Shown in pieces: positions 32,132-41,834 of a stretch of DNA of 64,000 bases. Within the stretch, counting starts at the first letter, position 1. Each line of letters starts with the position of its first letter. The position numbers were made by a program, and so were the translations under genes. Origin of the DNA: an uncultured Lachnospiraceae bacterium (GTDB lineage Bacteria > Bacillota > Clostridia > Lachnospirales > Lachnospiraceae); contig CAJTKK010000013.1 of assembly GCA_910576535.1 (NCBI GenBank), forward strand, positions 41,174 through 105,173, in the 5' to 3' direction. The notes under the pieces are model-generated. The model had not been told where the DNA came from and did no database searches. It saw nothing but the letters and a program-made list of their open reading frames with translations.

Positions 32132-34376
32132 AAATCTGCACCCTGTTCTGAATGATATCCGCCACCTCTTTTGCATTTTTCTGCCCCGCAAAATAAGGCG
32201 CGGCTTCTTCCGAAATGATCTTGAGCAAATCCTGATTTGCGGAATTTAGCTGATCCACCGATTGTACAAAAGCTATTACCTCTTCCACTTCCTCCTGGGT
32301 CATCGGGCTAATCGGCACCTCTGCCCCATTGACGTAGTAAACTTCGTCATATTCCACCAGATTGCCGTTCTCATCCTCATAAGACGGTCTTTTCTTCGCC
32401 TTCTCTGCCAAAGCGTCTACATGTTTCATGCTTATAGGCCATTCATAATCCGTCTGCCCCTGGAACTCATCGGACAGGAAATACCTTAGGAATTTCCATG
32501 CCCCGTCTTTATTTTTCGACTTGGATGACATCGCCAATTCCAGTTGAGCGCCAATAGAAGAGCCTTTCCCATCCCCGGAAGGAAAGCCAATCATCGTAAT
32601 ATCTTCCCCAAATGTTCCTTTTTTTGAATAATTATAAGCAGAAAAGCCATATAAGGACATCCGTTCCAGCAGTACCTTCCCCTCCCGGAACCAGCTATTT
32701 AAGTCTCCTCGCAAAGCGTTGTTATAATAGTCTTCAGGCAGCATTTCCGGGAACTCTTTTACAAACTCCAAGAGGGAAATGAATTCTTCCGAATCAAATC
32801 CGCATTTGCCGCTTTCCCAGTCAATAAACTGGCTTCCCGTCATCTGAATGCTATAATGAAGCATACTTTCCCTTGTCATTTCAGAAAAAACTTCCATCCC
32901 CTCCGGTTTCGACGCCATTACTTCACGCAAATCCTGAAGCGTCCATCCCGTCCGGCTTCCCACATCCGCAGTTTTCCCGGCTACGGTATAAATCGTAAAT
33001 TTGGGAACCAGCCGGTATAGCTTCCCGTTGTTTTCGTATGCTTTTAACACATTGGGAAAATAGTCTTCCCTCTTCAGTTCGCCGTCTTTATCCATATAAG
33101 GATATAAATCTTCAAACAGCCCTTTTGCCATATAACTCTCCAAAGGAAGGTAAGCATCCAGTAAAAGAATATCCGGCATCTTTCCTGAAACAATGTCCGT
33201 ATTCAGACGGGTAATGCCCGCTGAATAATCTTCTTCTGTATTATACTGGGAATAATCCGTAATCTGTATCCTATATTCAGGATCCGCCTTATTAAATTCT
33301 ACCACATGCTTCCTTACTTCCCAGTTCAAATCATTGCATGCCAGCGTCAGTACTGTTTTATCCGCCACATCCTTAGGATCCACTTTCGTAAACTTCATCA
33401 GCACATCCTGGCCGGTCAGTTCATCATTCATCATCCCGTAAAATTCTTTTTCACTGACAGCACAAAGATTATAAATATATCCGGCATTCATATCCGAGTC
33501 GATAAAATCCATTATTTTCTTGGTTCCCTCGTCCCCAAGGTTATAAGAATACACCCCGCCGTTCCCTACCAACAGAAAATCGCTTTCCACGCCCGGGTAA
33601 AAGCTATAGCTGCCGGAATTCCCCGGCAGCGTATACTCCCCGGAAAATTCCCCTGTATTTAAATCCAGTTTGCGAAGAACGGATTTCCCTGTTTTTTCAT
33701 TATAAGAATTCATAATGATTGTTCCGTCCTGCAAAAAATGAACCCCACCGTTTATTTCCTCCGCAGGCTGAATACTCCCGGCCGCTTTTCCATTTTCATC
33801 AAAAAAAGAAAAACCATTTTGATCCGCTACTACAATCCTTCCGTCTTCCAGAAGCCGTACCCAATTTACCCAGTAATCCTGGCTGTCTCCATTTAACGGC
33901 TGCTTCCAGACTTCCCGGCCGGCGCTGTCCAATTTCAGCAGATAATAATCATCCCGCCAGCTTTCTTCTTCCGCTTCCCTCTCCTGAATAAATTCATCAT
34001 AAACTACATAAAAGTTTCCTTGCCCGTCCGGGTTCATCCATGATACATATGAATTTTCTTTTAAATCTATAAAAAAAGACTGGGCATCCGTCCCATCCGG
34101 ATTCATATTTGCAAAAGTAACCCGGCAGCCCTCCTCCATCCATTCCATACTGCTTAAATAAATCCGTCCATTCTTAATGAAAAAATCATTATAATTAGCC
34201 TGTTCCCCTATTCCTTCTATCTTTACTTCTTCCGCTTTATATACATATTCTTTGGGACTTGCTAAAGCTCCTCCCCCTGTACCGCCTTTTCCTCCGCAGC
34301 CCGAAAAAAAGAGAGCAGCCAAAACAGCGCAGACTATCAACAAATAACCCCTAAACTTCTTCCTATACATCCTCAT
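32112..34376 (-). CDS. Large lipoprotein: beta-propeller-like domain plus solute-binding domain (copy 3)
   Basis: A 754-residue predicted surface lipoprotein with lipobox FFSGC (Cys27). Residues about 40-330 contain repeated strand patterns ending in short acidic turns (DGRIVVADQNGFSFFDENG, about one every 45 residues), which suggest a beta-propeller. From about residue 335 a family 1 solute-binding fold follows (HVVEFNKADPEYRIQITDY, GSSIGAQLELAMSSKSKNKDGAW). It ends QKNAKEVADIIQNRVQIYVN, nearly identical to the two paralogs at 39571 and 41835. AAGGAAAG precedes the ATG at 34376. Ligand unknown. Confidence 0.82.
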   Translation of the reverse strand: MRMYRKKFRGYLLIVCAVLAALFFSGCGGKGGTGGGALASPKEYVYKAEEVKIEGIGEQANYNDFFIKNGRIYLSSMEWMEEGCRVTFANMNPDGTDAQSFFIDLKENSYVSWMNPDGQGNFYVVYDEFIQEREAEEESWRDDYYLLKLDSAGREVWKQPLNGDSQDYWVNWVRLLEDGRIVVADQNGFSFFDENGKAAGSIQPAEEINGGVHFLQDGTIIMNSYNEKTGKSVLRKLDLNTGEFSGEYTLPGNSGSYSFYPGVESDFLLVGNGGVYSYNLGDEGTKKIMDFIDSDMNAGYIYNLCAVSEKEFYGMMNDELTGQDVLMKFTKVDPKDVADKTVLTLACNDLNWEVRKHVVEFNKADPEYRIQITDYSQYNTEEDYSAGITRLNTDIVSGKMPDILLLDAYLPLESYMAKGLFEDLYPYMDKDGELKREDYFPNVLKAYENNGKLYRLVPKFTIYTVAGKTADVGSRTGWTLQDLREVMASKPEGMEVFSEMTRESMLHYSIQMTGSQFIDWESGKCGFDSEEFISLLEFVKEFPEMLPEDYYNNALRGDLNSWFREGKVLLERMSLYGFSAYNYSKKGTFGEDITMIGFPSGDGKGSSIGAQLELAMSSKSKNKDGAWKFLRYFLSDEFQGQTDYEWPISMKHVDALAEKAKKRPSYEDENGNLVEYDEVYYVNGAEVPISPMTQEEVEEVIAFVQSVDQLNSANQDLLKIISEEAAPYFAGQKNAKEVADIIQNRVQIYVNENR

Positions 34377-34439
34377 CCCCGCTTTCCTTATTGCCCTTTC
34401 CTGCAAAACTTTGTTTTATATGCTGGCGGCAGGCAGCCT

Positions 34440-35531
34440 TTAAAAATATTTCCATTTATTTTTCTCGTTATGAAACCTATCCGAAATCCTATCCCGGCAT
34501 CTCACAAAAAAAAGCCCTACGTCTTTCCATGTCCACTGTTTCCTTTTCCACGCGGTTATAAAAGCCGTCACTATCATCACCAGCGGAATAAGCAAAAACA
34601 GGATTTGAAGCACAAGGACAATGGCAAGCACATCTTCCCATCCCCGTGCCACATTCTCCCAATAAGGATATTGTATTGCCCTCGCATTCATAGAACGTGT
34701 GCCAAATTCAGCAATGACTGTCAACAATCCTTCTATGCTAAAACGCGCTGAATTTTCTATCACCCACATGCGGTTTTCATCCAAACCGAATTTTTCTTTC
34801 ACACTGTTATAGGCAAAGTTTTTTACCGGGTTCGGCATCACCGCTTCATAACTGCTAATGCCTTCTGTTAAACCCAATTGCTCCAAAGTTTCATAAGAAA
34901 CGTAAACTACTGTTTTATCCAGCCCCGCTGCCTCCTGGAACCGGCCCTCTTCCCGCCTAATGACTCCGGCAATATAATGAGGTATTCCGCCAATCGTCAA
35001 CTGCATACCAACCACATCATTAGAACCGAATAATTGCCAAGCCGCCTCTTCATCCACAATCACTTTATCATACATCAGGTCATTTCCTGAAAAGTAAGAA
35101 CCTTTCAGCAGCCGGACCGGATGGAACAGAAAAAAGTCCCCTCCGATTCCTATTGCAGATGCATCCGTCAATGACGTCTTCCCGGAAGACAAAGTAATCT
35201 TCCCGGATGCGCTGTAAGCGTCTGCCCACAGCCTCGCATTTTCATTTGGCGCCGTAATCGAAGACTCTTTGAAAAGCGTATCCAGCTCATGTTCAAAAGC
35301 CCTTATTTTATCTTTGTCAATTTCCGTGCTTTCCGTAAAAAAACAGCTTATCTGTGCCGTATTGCCTTCTTTTGACCATCTTTTTGCCGCAGTCTGGTCC
35401 AACAGCCCATTTTTCTTTACCACGGCAAAGGCTGTCAGCCCTCCCCATGCCATCAGGCAAAACAGGATAACGGCCGTCAGCATTATCTGTTTCCACGAAA
35501 GGCTTTTTATAAAATCTTTGATTTTATTCAT
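34440..35531 (-). CDS. MacB-like membrane protein with extracytoplasmic domain, no ATPase
   Basis: A 363-residue protein with one helix at about 16-38, a large external domain, and a second hydrophobic segment at about 300-330 followed by a basic tail. The external part resembles the MacB periplasmic core (ALE-type domain: LLKGSYFSGNDLMYDKVIVDEEAAWQLF in pieces, GGIPHYIAGVIR). True MacB/FtsX permeases have four helices; here only two clear ones are seen. No ATPase gene is adjacent. It lies after an HlyD-type adaptor, so a MacAB-like export or sensing unit is the best guess. Confidence 0.65.
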   Translation of the reverse strand: MNKIKDFIKSLSWKQIMLTAVILFCLMAWGGLTAFAVVKKNGLLDQTAAKRWSKEGNTAQISCFFTESTEIDKDKIRAFEHELDTLFKESSITAPNENARLWADAYSASGKITLSSGKTSLTDASAIGIGGDFFLFHPVRLLKGSYFSGNDLMYDKVIVDEEAAWQLFGSNDVVGMQLTIGGIPHYIAGVIRREEGRFQEAAGLDKTVVYVSYETLEQLGLTEGISSYEAVMPNPVKNFAYNSVKEKFGLDENRMWVIENSARFSIEGLLTVIAEFGTRSMNARAIQYPYWENVARGWEDVLAIVLVLQILFLLIPLVMIVTAFITAWKRKQWTWKDVGLFFVRCRDRISDRFHNEKNKWKYF

Positions 35532-35591
35532 AATCCGTTCTCATTCCATCCTTCCCTCCGCTGCCCCGTCATACCGCATGTCCCGGCCGTG

Positions 35592-37580
35592 TTAGTCTGT
35601 CAGACGGACCTGTTTTCCCGCCTCTACTGGTTTCGTCGCCGTAGTGATCACATATTCGTGCCCATAAAGCCCGGCTGAAATTGCGGTATGCGTATCGTCC
35701 GACGCCAGCGCTTCCACGTCTACCCGGGTTGCAATATAACGGTTGCCAAGAGGGCTGCTCTTAGACTCCACAATTAAAATGAACTTGCCGTTATTATCTT
35801 CCCTTACCGCACTATTGGGGACTACCAGTTCATATTCCGAACTTCTCTGACCCACAGAAAGACTCAAAGACTGCCCGGCCTGGACATCGCCCTCTACATG
35901 AAAAGTCAGCAGTTTATTCTGCGCCGGGTTATCCGGATCCGGTTTAATTGAAGCCAATGTCGCTTTCACATTGTCATAATACCATGCATTCTGGAGTTCC
36001 GCTATGTCCCCTACCGAAAGCTTCCTGGCCTGTTCCGTAGTTGCTGAAAAAGCCAAGGTAAAGCCTTTTCCTGCAGGCTGTATGACAGCAAGAACTTCAT
36101 CCGGTTTCGTAGATTCCCCTGCTACCAGGTTAACAGAGGTCACTGTTCCTGCCACTGGGGCTGTTATACTGCTTCCTATGGATTTTTCCTTTAATCGTTC
36201 AATTTCTTCTTCTTTTTTCGTTATCTGGGTATTCTGAGCATTCAGGTTCATCTCCGCGGTTAAAGCCTTAATCAGCTCACTCTTTTCTGTTTCGAGCTTT
36301 GTGATTTCGGCTGTAATATTCGCCACCTGTGTTTCTGCTTCCGTCTTGCTGTTCGTTGCCTGCGCAATTTGCGTATTTAAATCATTTTGTGCGCTAATAT
36401 TCTTTGCTTTTGCTTCTTTATTGCTTAATGCCTCCTGCGCCGCCGTCTGTGTAGCTTTTGCATTTTGCAGATTACGCTCCGCATTTTCCAGCGAAGCCTG
36501 CAAAGAATCCAGCAATGCCTTATTCCCATTATAGGAAGCCAGTGCCTGTGCTGCTTTATCCAGCTCTCCTATTGCCACATTTAACTTATCTTCCGCTATC
36601 CGCACATTTTCTGCCGCCACATCATATATATGCAGTTTAATCTCATTATACTCATTTTGAGCTGTGTCAATTTTATCCTGTTCCCCTGTTGCAATCGCAT
36701 CCTGGATTTTTTGATCCGCTTCCCTTAGTCTTGCTTCAGCATCTGCTAATTCTGCCCTTCTTTGTGCCAGCTCTTCCTCCGCAACGGATTTTGCTTCCTG
36801 AAAATTTTCCAATCCCCCTTCTAAACTTACGTTTCCATTTTCATCCGTAACAGGCGTTCCCAACAAATTGACCGCTTCCTCTATTTTAGCGTTTACACCA
36901 GCTATTTCATTATTAATTCTTGCTACTTCCGCATCCGCATTAGCCACTGTAGCCGCCGCAGAATTCACCGCTTGCTGTTCTCCTGTTGTATCCACCACTG
37001 TTGCATCATTAATATTTTTCTGCCCCGTTAAATTGTTTAAATTATTCTGCACATTCTGCTGATTCGCCGTTGCAGAATCCAGGCTGTTTTTTGCAGCGGT
37101 CAGCCTGTTGTCAATATCTGCCAACTGTGCCTGATAAGATGCCAAAGAACTGGTTTTCCCGCTCTCTACTTTATTGATTACATCACTGGTAATATCCCCG
37201 GTAAACAGTCCTGTCAAATAAGACAGCCTTAAATCATCCAGCTCCTTTTGCGCTGCTTTTAGCTCTTCACTTTCCACATCCTCCAGGTAAAAAAGTACAG
37301 TGTCCTTTTCTACTACATCCCCGTTTTTTACATTTACGCTTTCTATCTTCCTGCTTTCCGTAACTACTACATTATAAGGATCCGTTGCTTCTAAATTCCC
37401 GGTTCCCCGCACCTTCTCCGTAATCGTTCCGCTCTGCACGTACTCTGTCGCCACCTCCGGCAAGGAATAATTCATAATGGTATTGGAAAAAAATGTCAGC
37501 ACAAGCATAATGGACAAAAAGATAATTGCCGCATTTTTTACCCATTCCCTTCTCTTCGATGGATTCGTATTTTCGTTCAT
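35592..37580 (-). CDS. HlyD/MacA family membrane-fusion adaptor with long coiled coil
   Basis: A 662-residue protein with a single N-terminal helix (about 14-34), a split lipoyl-like domain (VRGTGNLEATDPYNVVV near 60 and GSSITAPVAGTVTSVNL near 460), a ~330-residue coiled coil rich in Ala, Glu and Gln between them, and a C-terminal beta-barrel part. This is the layout of periplasmic adaptors, unusually long for a Gram-positive. AAGGAGG precedes the ATG. It sits between sugar-type permeases and the MacB-like protein. Confidence 0.82.
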   Translation of the reverse strand: MNENTNPSKRREWVKNAAIIFLSIMLVLTFFSNTIMNYSLPEVATEYVQSGTITEKVRGTGNLEATDPYNVVVTESRKIESVNVKNGDVVEKDTVLFYLEDVESEELKAAQKELDDLRLSYLTGLFTGDITSDVINKVESGKTSSLASYQAQLADIDNRLTAAKNSLDSATANQQNVQNNLNNLTGQKNINDATVVDTTGEQQAVNSAAATVANADAEVARINNEIAGVNAKIEEAVNLLGTPVTDENGNVSLEGGLENFQEAKSVAEEELAQRRAELADAEARLREADQKIQDAIATGEQDKIDTAQNEYNEIKLHIYDVAAENVRIAEDKLNVAIGELDKAAQALASYNGNKALLDSLQASLENAERNLQNAKATQTAAQEALSNKEAKAKNISAQNDLNTQIAQATNSKTEAETQVANITAEITKLETEKSELIKALTAEMNLNAQNTQITKKEEEIERLKEKSIGSSITAPVAGTVTSVNLVAGESTKPDEVLAVIQPAGKGFTLAFSATTEQARKLSVGDIAELQNAWYYDNVKATLASIKPDPDNPAQNKLLTFHVEGDVQAGQSLSLSVGQRSSEYELVVPNSAVREDNNGKFILIVESKSSPLGNRYIATRVDVEALASDDTHTAISAGLYGHEYVITTATKPVEAGKQVRLTD

Positions 37581-37654
37581 TACTTTTCCTCCTTCTATCG
37601 CTGGGGGATCCTTTGATTCTCCCTTGGCTTAACCTTAGGAAACTTTATCCCTTC

Positions 37655-38617
37655 CTATCCCTTAATTCCGCCCTGATAAGTAATCCCTTCCACCAGATAA
37701 TCCTCCCCATAAAGGAATACCAGCAGTGTAGGCACCATATAAATTGTCGCTACCGCAAATGCAAGCCCGATTTCTCCATTCTTTATTTTGGAAAGAAATA
37801 CGGAAAGGGGATGCATAGTATCATCCGAAAGCAAAATTAGCGGCTGCTCCACCATATTCCAGTAATCAATAAAAATAAGGATTGCTACCGAGCATAAGCA
37901 TCCCTTGCAAAGGGGCAGACAAATGCGCCGGAAAATCTGCCATTCCCCGGCTCCGTCAATCTGAGCCGCTTCAATAACAGAAATGGGGATCCTCCGCATA
38001 AACTTTGTCAATAAATAAACGGCAAAAGGGGAAAATATCCCAGGAAGCCATATCGCCCATCTCGTATCCAATAAGTGAAGCCAATTTGACACCAGATAAT
38101 TAGGAACCAACGTCACCTGATAAGGCATCAGCATCAAAATGATATAGATAAAAAAAATCATTTCCTTTATTCTGCCCCGGTATCTGGTAAAGCCATACGA
38201 GGCAAGCACTGCCACCAGAAGCTGGAAAAGCACTACCGGCGCCACCAGTATAACCGAATTCCAGAACTTAAATAAATAATCCGGGCTTTTTAGCAGTACG
38301 GTAATATACTGGCTAAAAGACACCATATCCGGAATAAATTTCAGATTTACCTTTTCGGAAATAAAGGTTTTCCCTCCCGTATCAGTGGTAGCAAACACTT
38401 GCCCGTAATTGGAGGATATTTCCGAAGAAGACATAAAAGAATTCGTAACGGTAAGAACAATAGGCATCAGAAAAAGAATGGCAAAAAAAGCCGCAATAAA
38501 TGTTGCCGTCCATTTCTTCACAAAAGCCCTTCCCTTTTTTTGCCTCACCATCCGCCGGTATGCCCTGTCATGTTTTATTCCGGCAGATTCCGGACAGTCC
38601 AATCCGTTCTTTCTCAT
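37655..38617 (-). CDS. ABC sugar-type importer permease (MalG-like)
   Basis: A 320-residue inner-membrane permease with six helices. The EAA loop that contacts the ATPase is visible as IEAAQIDGAGEWQIFRRICLPL in two parts near residue 215. The first external loop is enlarged (about residues 65-110). The ATG overlaps the stop of the MalF-like gene (ATGA). No ATPase gene is in the cluster, so a shared MsmX-type ATPase encoded elsewhere is expected. Confidence 0.88.
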   Translation of the reverse strand: MRKNGLDCPESAGIKHDRAYRRMVRQKKGRAFVKKWTATFIAAFFAILFLMPIVLTVTNSFMSSSEISSNYGQVFATTDTGGKTFISEKVNLKFIPDMVSFSQYITVLLKSPDYLFKFWNSVILVAPVVLFQLLVAVLASYGFTRYRGRIKEMIFFIYIILMLMPYQVTLVPNYLVSNWLHLLDTRWAIWLPGIFSPFAVYLLTKFMRRIPISVIEAAQIDGAGEWQIFRRICLPLCKGCLCSVAILIFIDYWNMVEQPLILLSDDTMHPLSVFLSKIKNGEIGLAFAVATIYMVPTLLVFLYGEDYLVEGITYQGGIKG

Positions 38618-39555
38618 CCTTCCACATCCCTCCCGAAATGATTTTCCGCCAGGAATAAAATCCCTATGATCACTACCATCACAATAGACATCATAATTGC
38701 CGCCGCTGACAGTCTCTGATAATCCAGATTGCTAAATGTGTTATTCATAAAATGCTGCATCATATATACTGTTGGATAAGGGTAATCATCCGTCAATAAG
38801 TATATTTCCCGGAATACCTTAAAAGAATTGATCAGTGACATAATCGTTACAAATAACAAAGTGGACGACAGATAACGGATTTTAATATACACAAAAATCT
38901 GCCACTGTTTTGCGCTCTCCAATACAGCCACTTCCAGAATATCCTTTGGGATACTGCTCAAAGCAGCCATAAATAAAATCATATTATAGCCTAAGTTCTT
39001 CCATAAAAACAGCACGATAATCACTACCTGTGCATGGTCTGATTTTAGCCAATCTATTTTTCCTGCCCCAAACAGGGCGGTAATATCATTCACCATCCCA
39101 TTATAATGGAACAGAACCTGCCAGATCAGCACGATAGATGCAATCGGTACCATCATAGGCGTTAGGAAAAATGTACGGAACTGGCTTTTAAAGGGCATCT
39201 TACTGTCCAAAAGCATCGCTAGCCCCAGAGACAGCACAACGGACAAAGGCACTGCAATAAGCGAAAACTTCATTGTATTGGAAGCCGCCTGCCGGAAAGC
39301 CGCATTGTGAAATACCATTTTAAAGTTGTCAAAGAAAACAAACTGATGGCTGATAGGGTTATCCACTACCGAATAAAAAATAACCACAAAAAAGGGAAGC
39401 ACAAAAAACACCAGTACCCCCAGTACACTGGGGGTTAAAAATACTGATGAAATCTTCCTGCCCCGGGCATCCCTCCGGGACGCCCGTTTCCTTCCCTTTT
39501 TTTCTGTCTTCCCTGTTTTCTCCGGTTTACCAGTTAGTTTTTTTATTTTCATCAC
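38614..39555 (-). CDS. ABC sugar-type importer permease (MalF-like)
   Basis: A 313-residue permease with a very basic cytosolic N-terminus (KKGRKRASRRDARGRK) and six helices starting SSVFLTPSVLGVLVFFVLPF. The EAA loop reads LEVAVLESAKQWQIFVYIKI, less typical than in its partner. The first codon could be GTG (39555) or the next ATG (39552). It follows lipoprotein copy 2 closely. Confidence 0.87.
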   Translation of the reverse strand: MMKIKKLTGKPEKTGKTEKKGRKRASRRDARGRKISSVFLTPSVLGVLVFFVLPFFVVIFYSVVDNPISHQFVFFDNFKMVFHNAAFRQAASNTMKFSLIAVPLSVVLSLGLAMLLDSKMPFKSQFRTFFLTPMMVPIASIVLIWQVLFHYNGMVNDITALFGAGKIDWLKSDHAQVVIIVLFLWKNLGYNMILFMAALSSIPKDILEVAVLESAKQWQIFVYIKIRYLSSTLLFVTIMSLINSFKVFREIYLLTDDYPYPTVYMMQHFMNNTFSNLDYQRLSAAAIMMSIVMVVIIGILFLAENHFGRDVEG

Positions 39556-39570
39556 TGTTAAAGCTGCCTT

Positions 39571-41814
39571 TTATCTCTTCTCACTGATATAAATCTGCAT
39601 CCGGTTCTGTATTAACGCTGCCACATCCTCTGCGCTCTTTTGCCCGTCAAAATAACTTTGAGCCTCTTCCATAATAATTTCAAGCATCTTGGAATCTATT
39701 TCAGCATTCCCTGCCGTTTCGATCATCTGCTTGATCATATCCACCTGTTCCTGTGTGGCCGCATAAACATCCACAGTCACTTCCCCTGAAACCCCGCTTG
39801 TCCATACTCCTTTCGGCTTTTCTTTCTGGGTTCCGTCCGTATCTTCATAATACTCTACCTTCATGTCCTTTTCAAACTGCTTTTCCAGCGCACTGCGCAG
39901 AATCGGGAAACCAGCATTGGCAGACTGCAGATTCTCCTGTCTTTCCTCCGTCATTAAAAACTGAAAAAACTCCCAGACGCCTTCCTTATTTTTAGAATTT
40001 ACATTCATAGCCGCCGTAGTCCCGTTAGGGGTCAGCATAATACCGCTTTTTCCCGAAGTGGGATATCCAATTATATTTATGGGTTCCCCGAACTTCGCTT
40101 CATAGAGCTGATACTGCTGTACGGAAGTCACTTCTTCTTTCAAAAGAAGCAATTTCCCGTCCCTTATCTTTTCAATATCGCTAGGGGCGTTCGGGTCATA
40201 TTGCACTTCTTTCGGGAACTGGTTCGCAAATTCCAAAATCTTTATGAATTCCCCGCTTTGGAAATTACACGTACCGTTTTCATCTACAAACATATCACCG
40301 TTTGCCTGAAGCATCATCTGCAAAGCATTATATTTTGTTGTATATTCAAAAAGCTCCACATCCTTGCCTTTGGATTCCATCAATGCAAAAACATCATCCA
40401 ATGTCCACGATGTCCTCTCTCCTACATCTGCTGTTTTCCCAACAACAGCCGATAAACCAAAGCACCGCATAATCGCATATAATTTCCCATCCAGCTCATA
40501 TGCCTTCATTGCACTGTCAACATAGTCCTCCCGGTTTATTTCAGCGTCCCCGTCCAAATAGGGGTTTAAGTCTTCCACGACCCCCATGGATACCAGTTCC
40601 TGCAAACCTACCGGGCAATAATACATATCAATGATATCCGGTCCGTTGCCGCTGGACATATCCGCTGTCCAAAGGTTTACCATCGTCTCATAATCTTTAT
40701 CCCCTTCCCCATATTCCTTAATTTCGATCCGGTATTTATCGCTCTGTTTATTGAAAGCAACCACATCCGTCTTTACAAAATAAGGAATATAAGTCGTCCC
40801 ATAAGTAAGGACGATTTTTTCCGAAACCTCCGACCGGTTCTTTTTGGTAAGAACCGCCAGCTCCGATTTAGCTTCCTCTGAACTCCAGTCTACGGAAACT
40901 GCCGCTACTCTTCCATCCTCAAGAATAGTAAATTCCCTTAAATTGCCGCTGTCAATATCGCTGTCCACCCAGTTTAAAATTTCTGCCGGTTCATTTTCCC
41001 CCAGATTATAGGCATAAAGTTTCGTCCCCAAAGTGTAAAGAATATCCGCATATTCCCCTCCGCTTTGATATGTGCCATAGTCAAAAGCAATGGGGGCATC
41101 CAAAGGTTTCAGCGTTTTTCCGGCCAGATCCACTTCCCTCATTTGCCAACCCATGTCCCCATAATTGGCAACCACTGTCTTTTCCCCTTTTATGCTAAAC
41201 ATATTGCCAATATAGCCTCCGGCGTCTACCTCAAAGTATAATTCCCCGCCAGGTTTTAGCACAAATACTTTCTGCCCTGTGCAGATATAGCAATACCCCT
41301 CTTTATCCTCAATCAAAGTCTGCATATAAAATTCCGGGTTATTTGACAATGTCTTTCCCAAGACGGTATCTTCTAAAACCGTTCCGTCTGCAGCCATTCT
41401 CCTCACCATAACATTTTCCGGGACAATGTCTGCCTCATTGGGGGAGCCGCTATACGTTATAAGCCCTAGCAGCAGATTCCCCTCCATGTCCTTCCCGATT
41501 GTCCCAATATAAGTATTTTCATCCAACTCCAGAGGAATCTCTTCCTTCCCTCCGTCCGGTTTTCTGGAAATCAGTTTCATTTCCCCGCCCTCTTTGCTTA
41601 CGGAAAAAAATACCTGTCCATCATTGCCAATCGTGACATTGCTTGTCACATATCCGTCTTCCTTCAAGTCTTCATACTCTGCCACATAAACATAGTCTTC
41701 CGATATTTCCCCTTCGCTTTTTGCCGCTTCTGGCGCTTCCTGCCCTTTTTCCCCGCAGCCCGCTAATGCAAAAATAAATATGGATGCAATGCCTGTCACA
41801 AACCACTTTTTCAT
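39571..41814 (-). CDS. Large lipoprotein: beta-propeller-like domain plus solute-binding domain (copy 2)
   Basis: A 747-residue lipoprotein with lipobox LAGC (Cys20). The N-terminal ~310 residues carry repeated patterns such as TIGNDGQVFFSV, IGKDMEGNLLLGL and IEDKEGYCYICTG, as in propeller blades. The rest is a solute-binding domain (KYRIEIKEYGEGDKDYE, NGTTAAMNVNSKNKEGVWEF) ending QKSAEDVAALIQNRMQIYIS. Next to two permeases, it is the most likely dedicated receptor of that importer. AAGGAG is upstream of the ATG. Confidence 0.83.
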   Translation of the reverse strand: MKKWFVTGIASIFIFALAGCGEKGQEAPEAAKSEGEISEDYVYVAEYEDLKEDGYVTSNVTIGNDGQVFFSVSKEGGEMKLISRKPDGGKEEIPLELDENTYIGTIGKDMEGNLLLGLITYSGSPNEADIVPENVMVRRMAADGTVLEDTVLGKTLSNNPEFYMQTLIEDKEGYCYICTGQKVFVLKPGGELYFEVDAGGYIGNMFSIKGEKTVVANYGDMGWQMREVDLAGKTLKPLDAPIAFDYGTYQSGGEYADILYTLGTKLYAYNLGENEPAEILNWVDSDIDSGNLREFTILEDGRVAAVSVDWSSEEAKSELAVLTKKNRSEVSEKIVLTYGTTYIPYFVKTDVVAFNKQSDKYRIEIKEYGEGDKDYETMVNLWTADMSSGNGPDIIDMYYCPVGLQELVSMGVVEDLNPYLDGDAEINREDYVDSAMKAYELDGKLYAIMRCFGLSAVVGKTADVGERTSWTLDDVFALMESKGKDVELFEYTTKYNALQMMLQANGDMFVDENGTCNFQSGEFIKILEFANQFPKEVQYDPNAPSDIEKIRDGKLLLLKEEVTSVQQYQLYEAKFGEPINIIGYPTSGKSGIMLTPNGTTAAMNVNSKNKEGVWEFFQFLMTEERQENLQSANAGFPILRSALEKQFEKDMKVEYYEDTDGTQKEKPKGVWTSGVSGEVTVDVYAATQEQVDMIKQMIETAGNAEIDSKMLEIIMEEAQSYFDGQKSAEDVAALIQNRMQIYISEKR

Positions 41815-41834
41815 CTTTATCCCACTCTCCTTTC

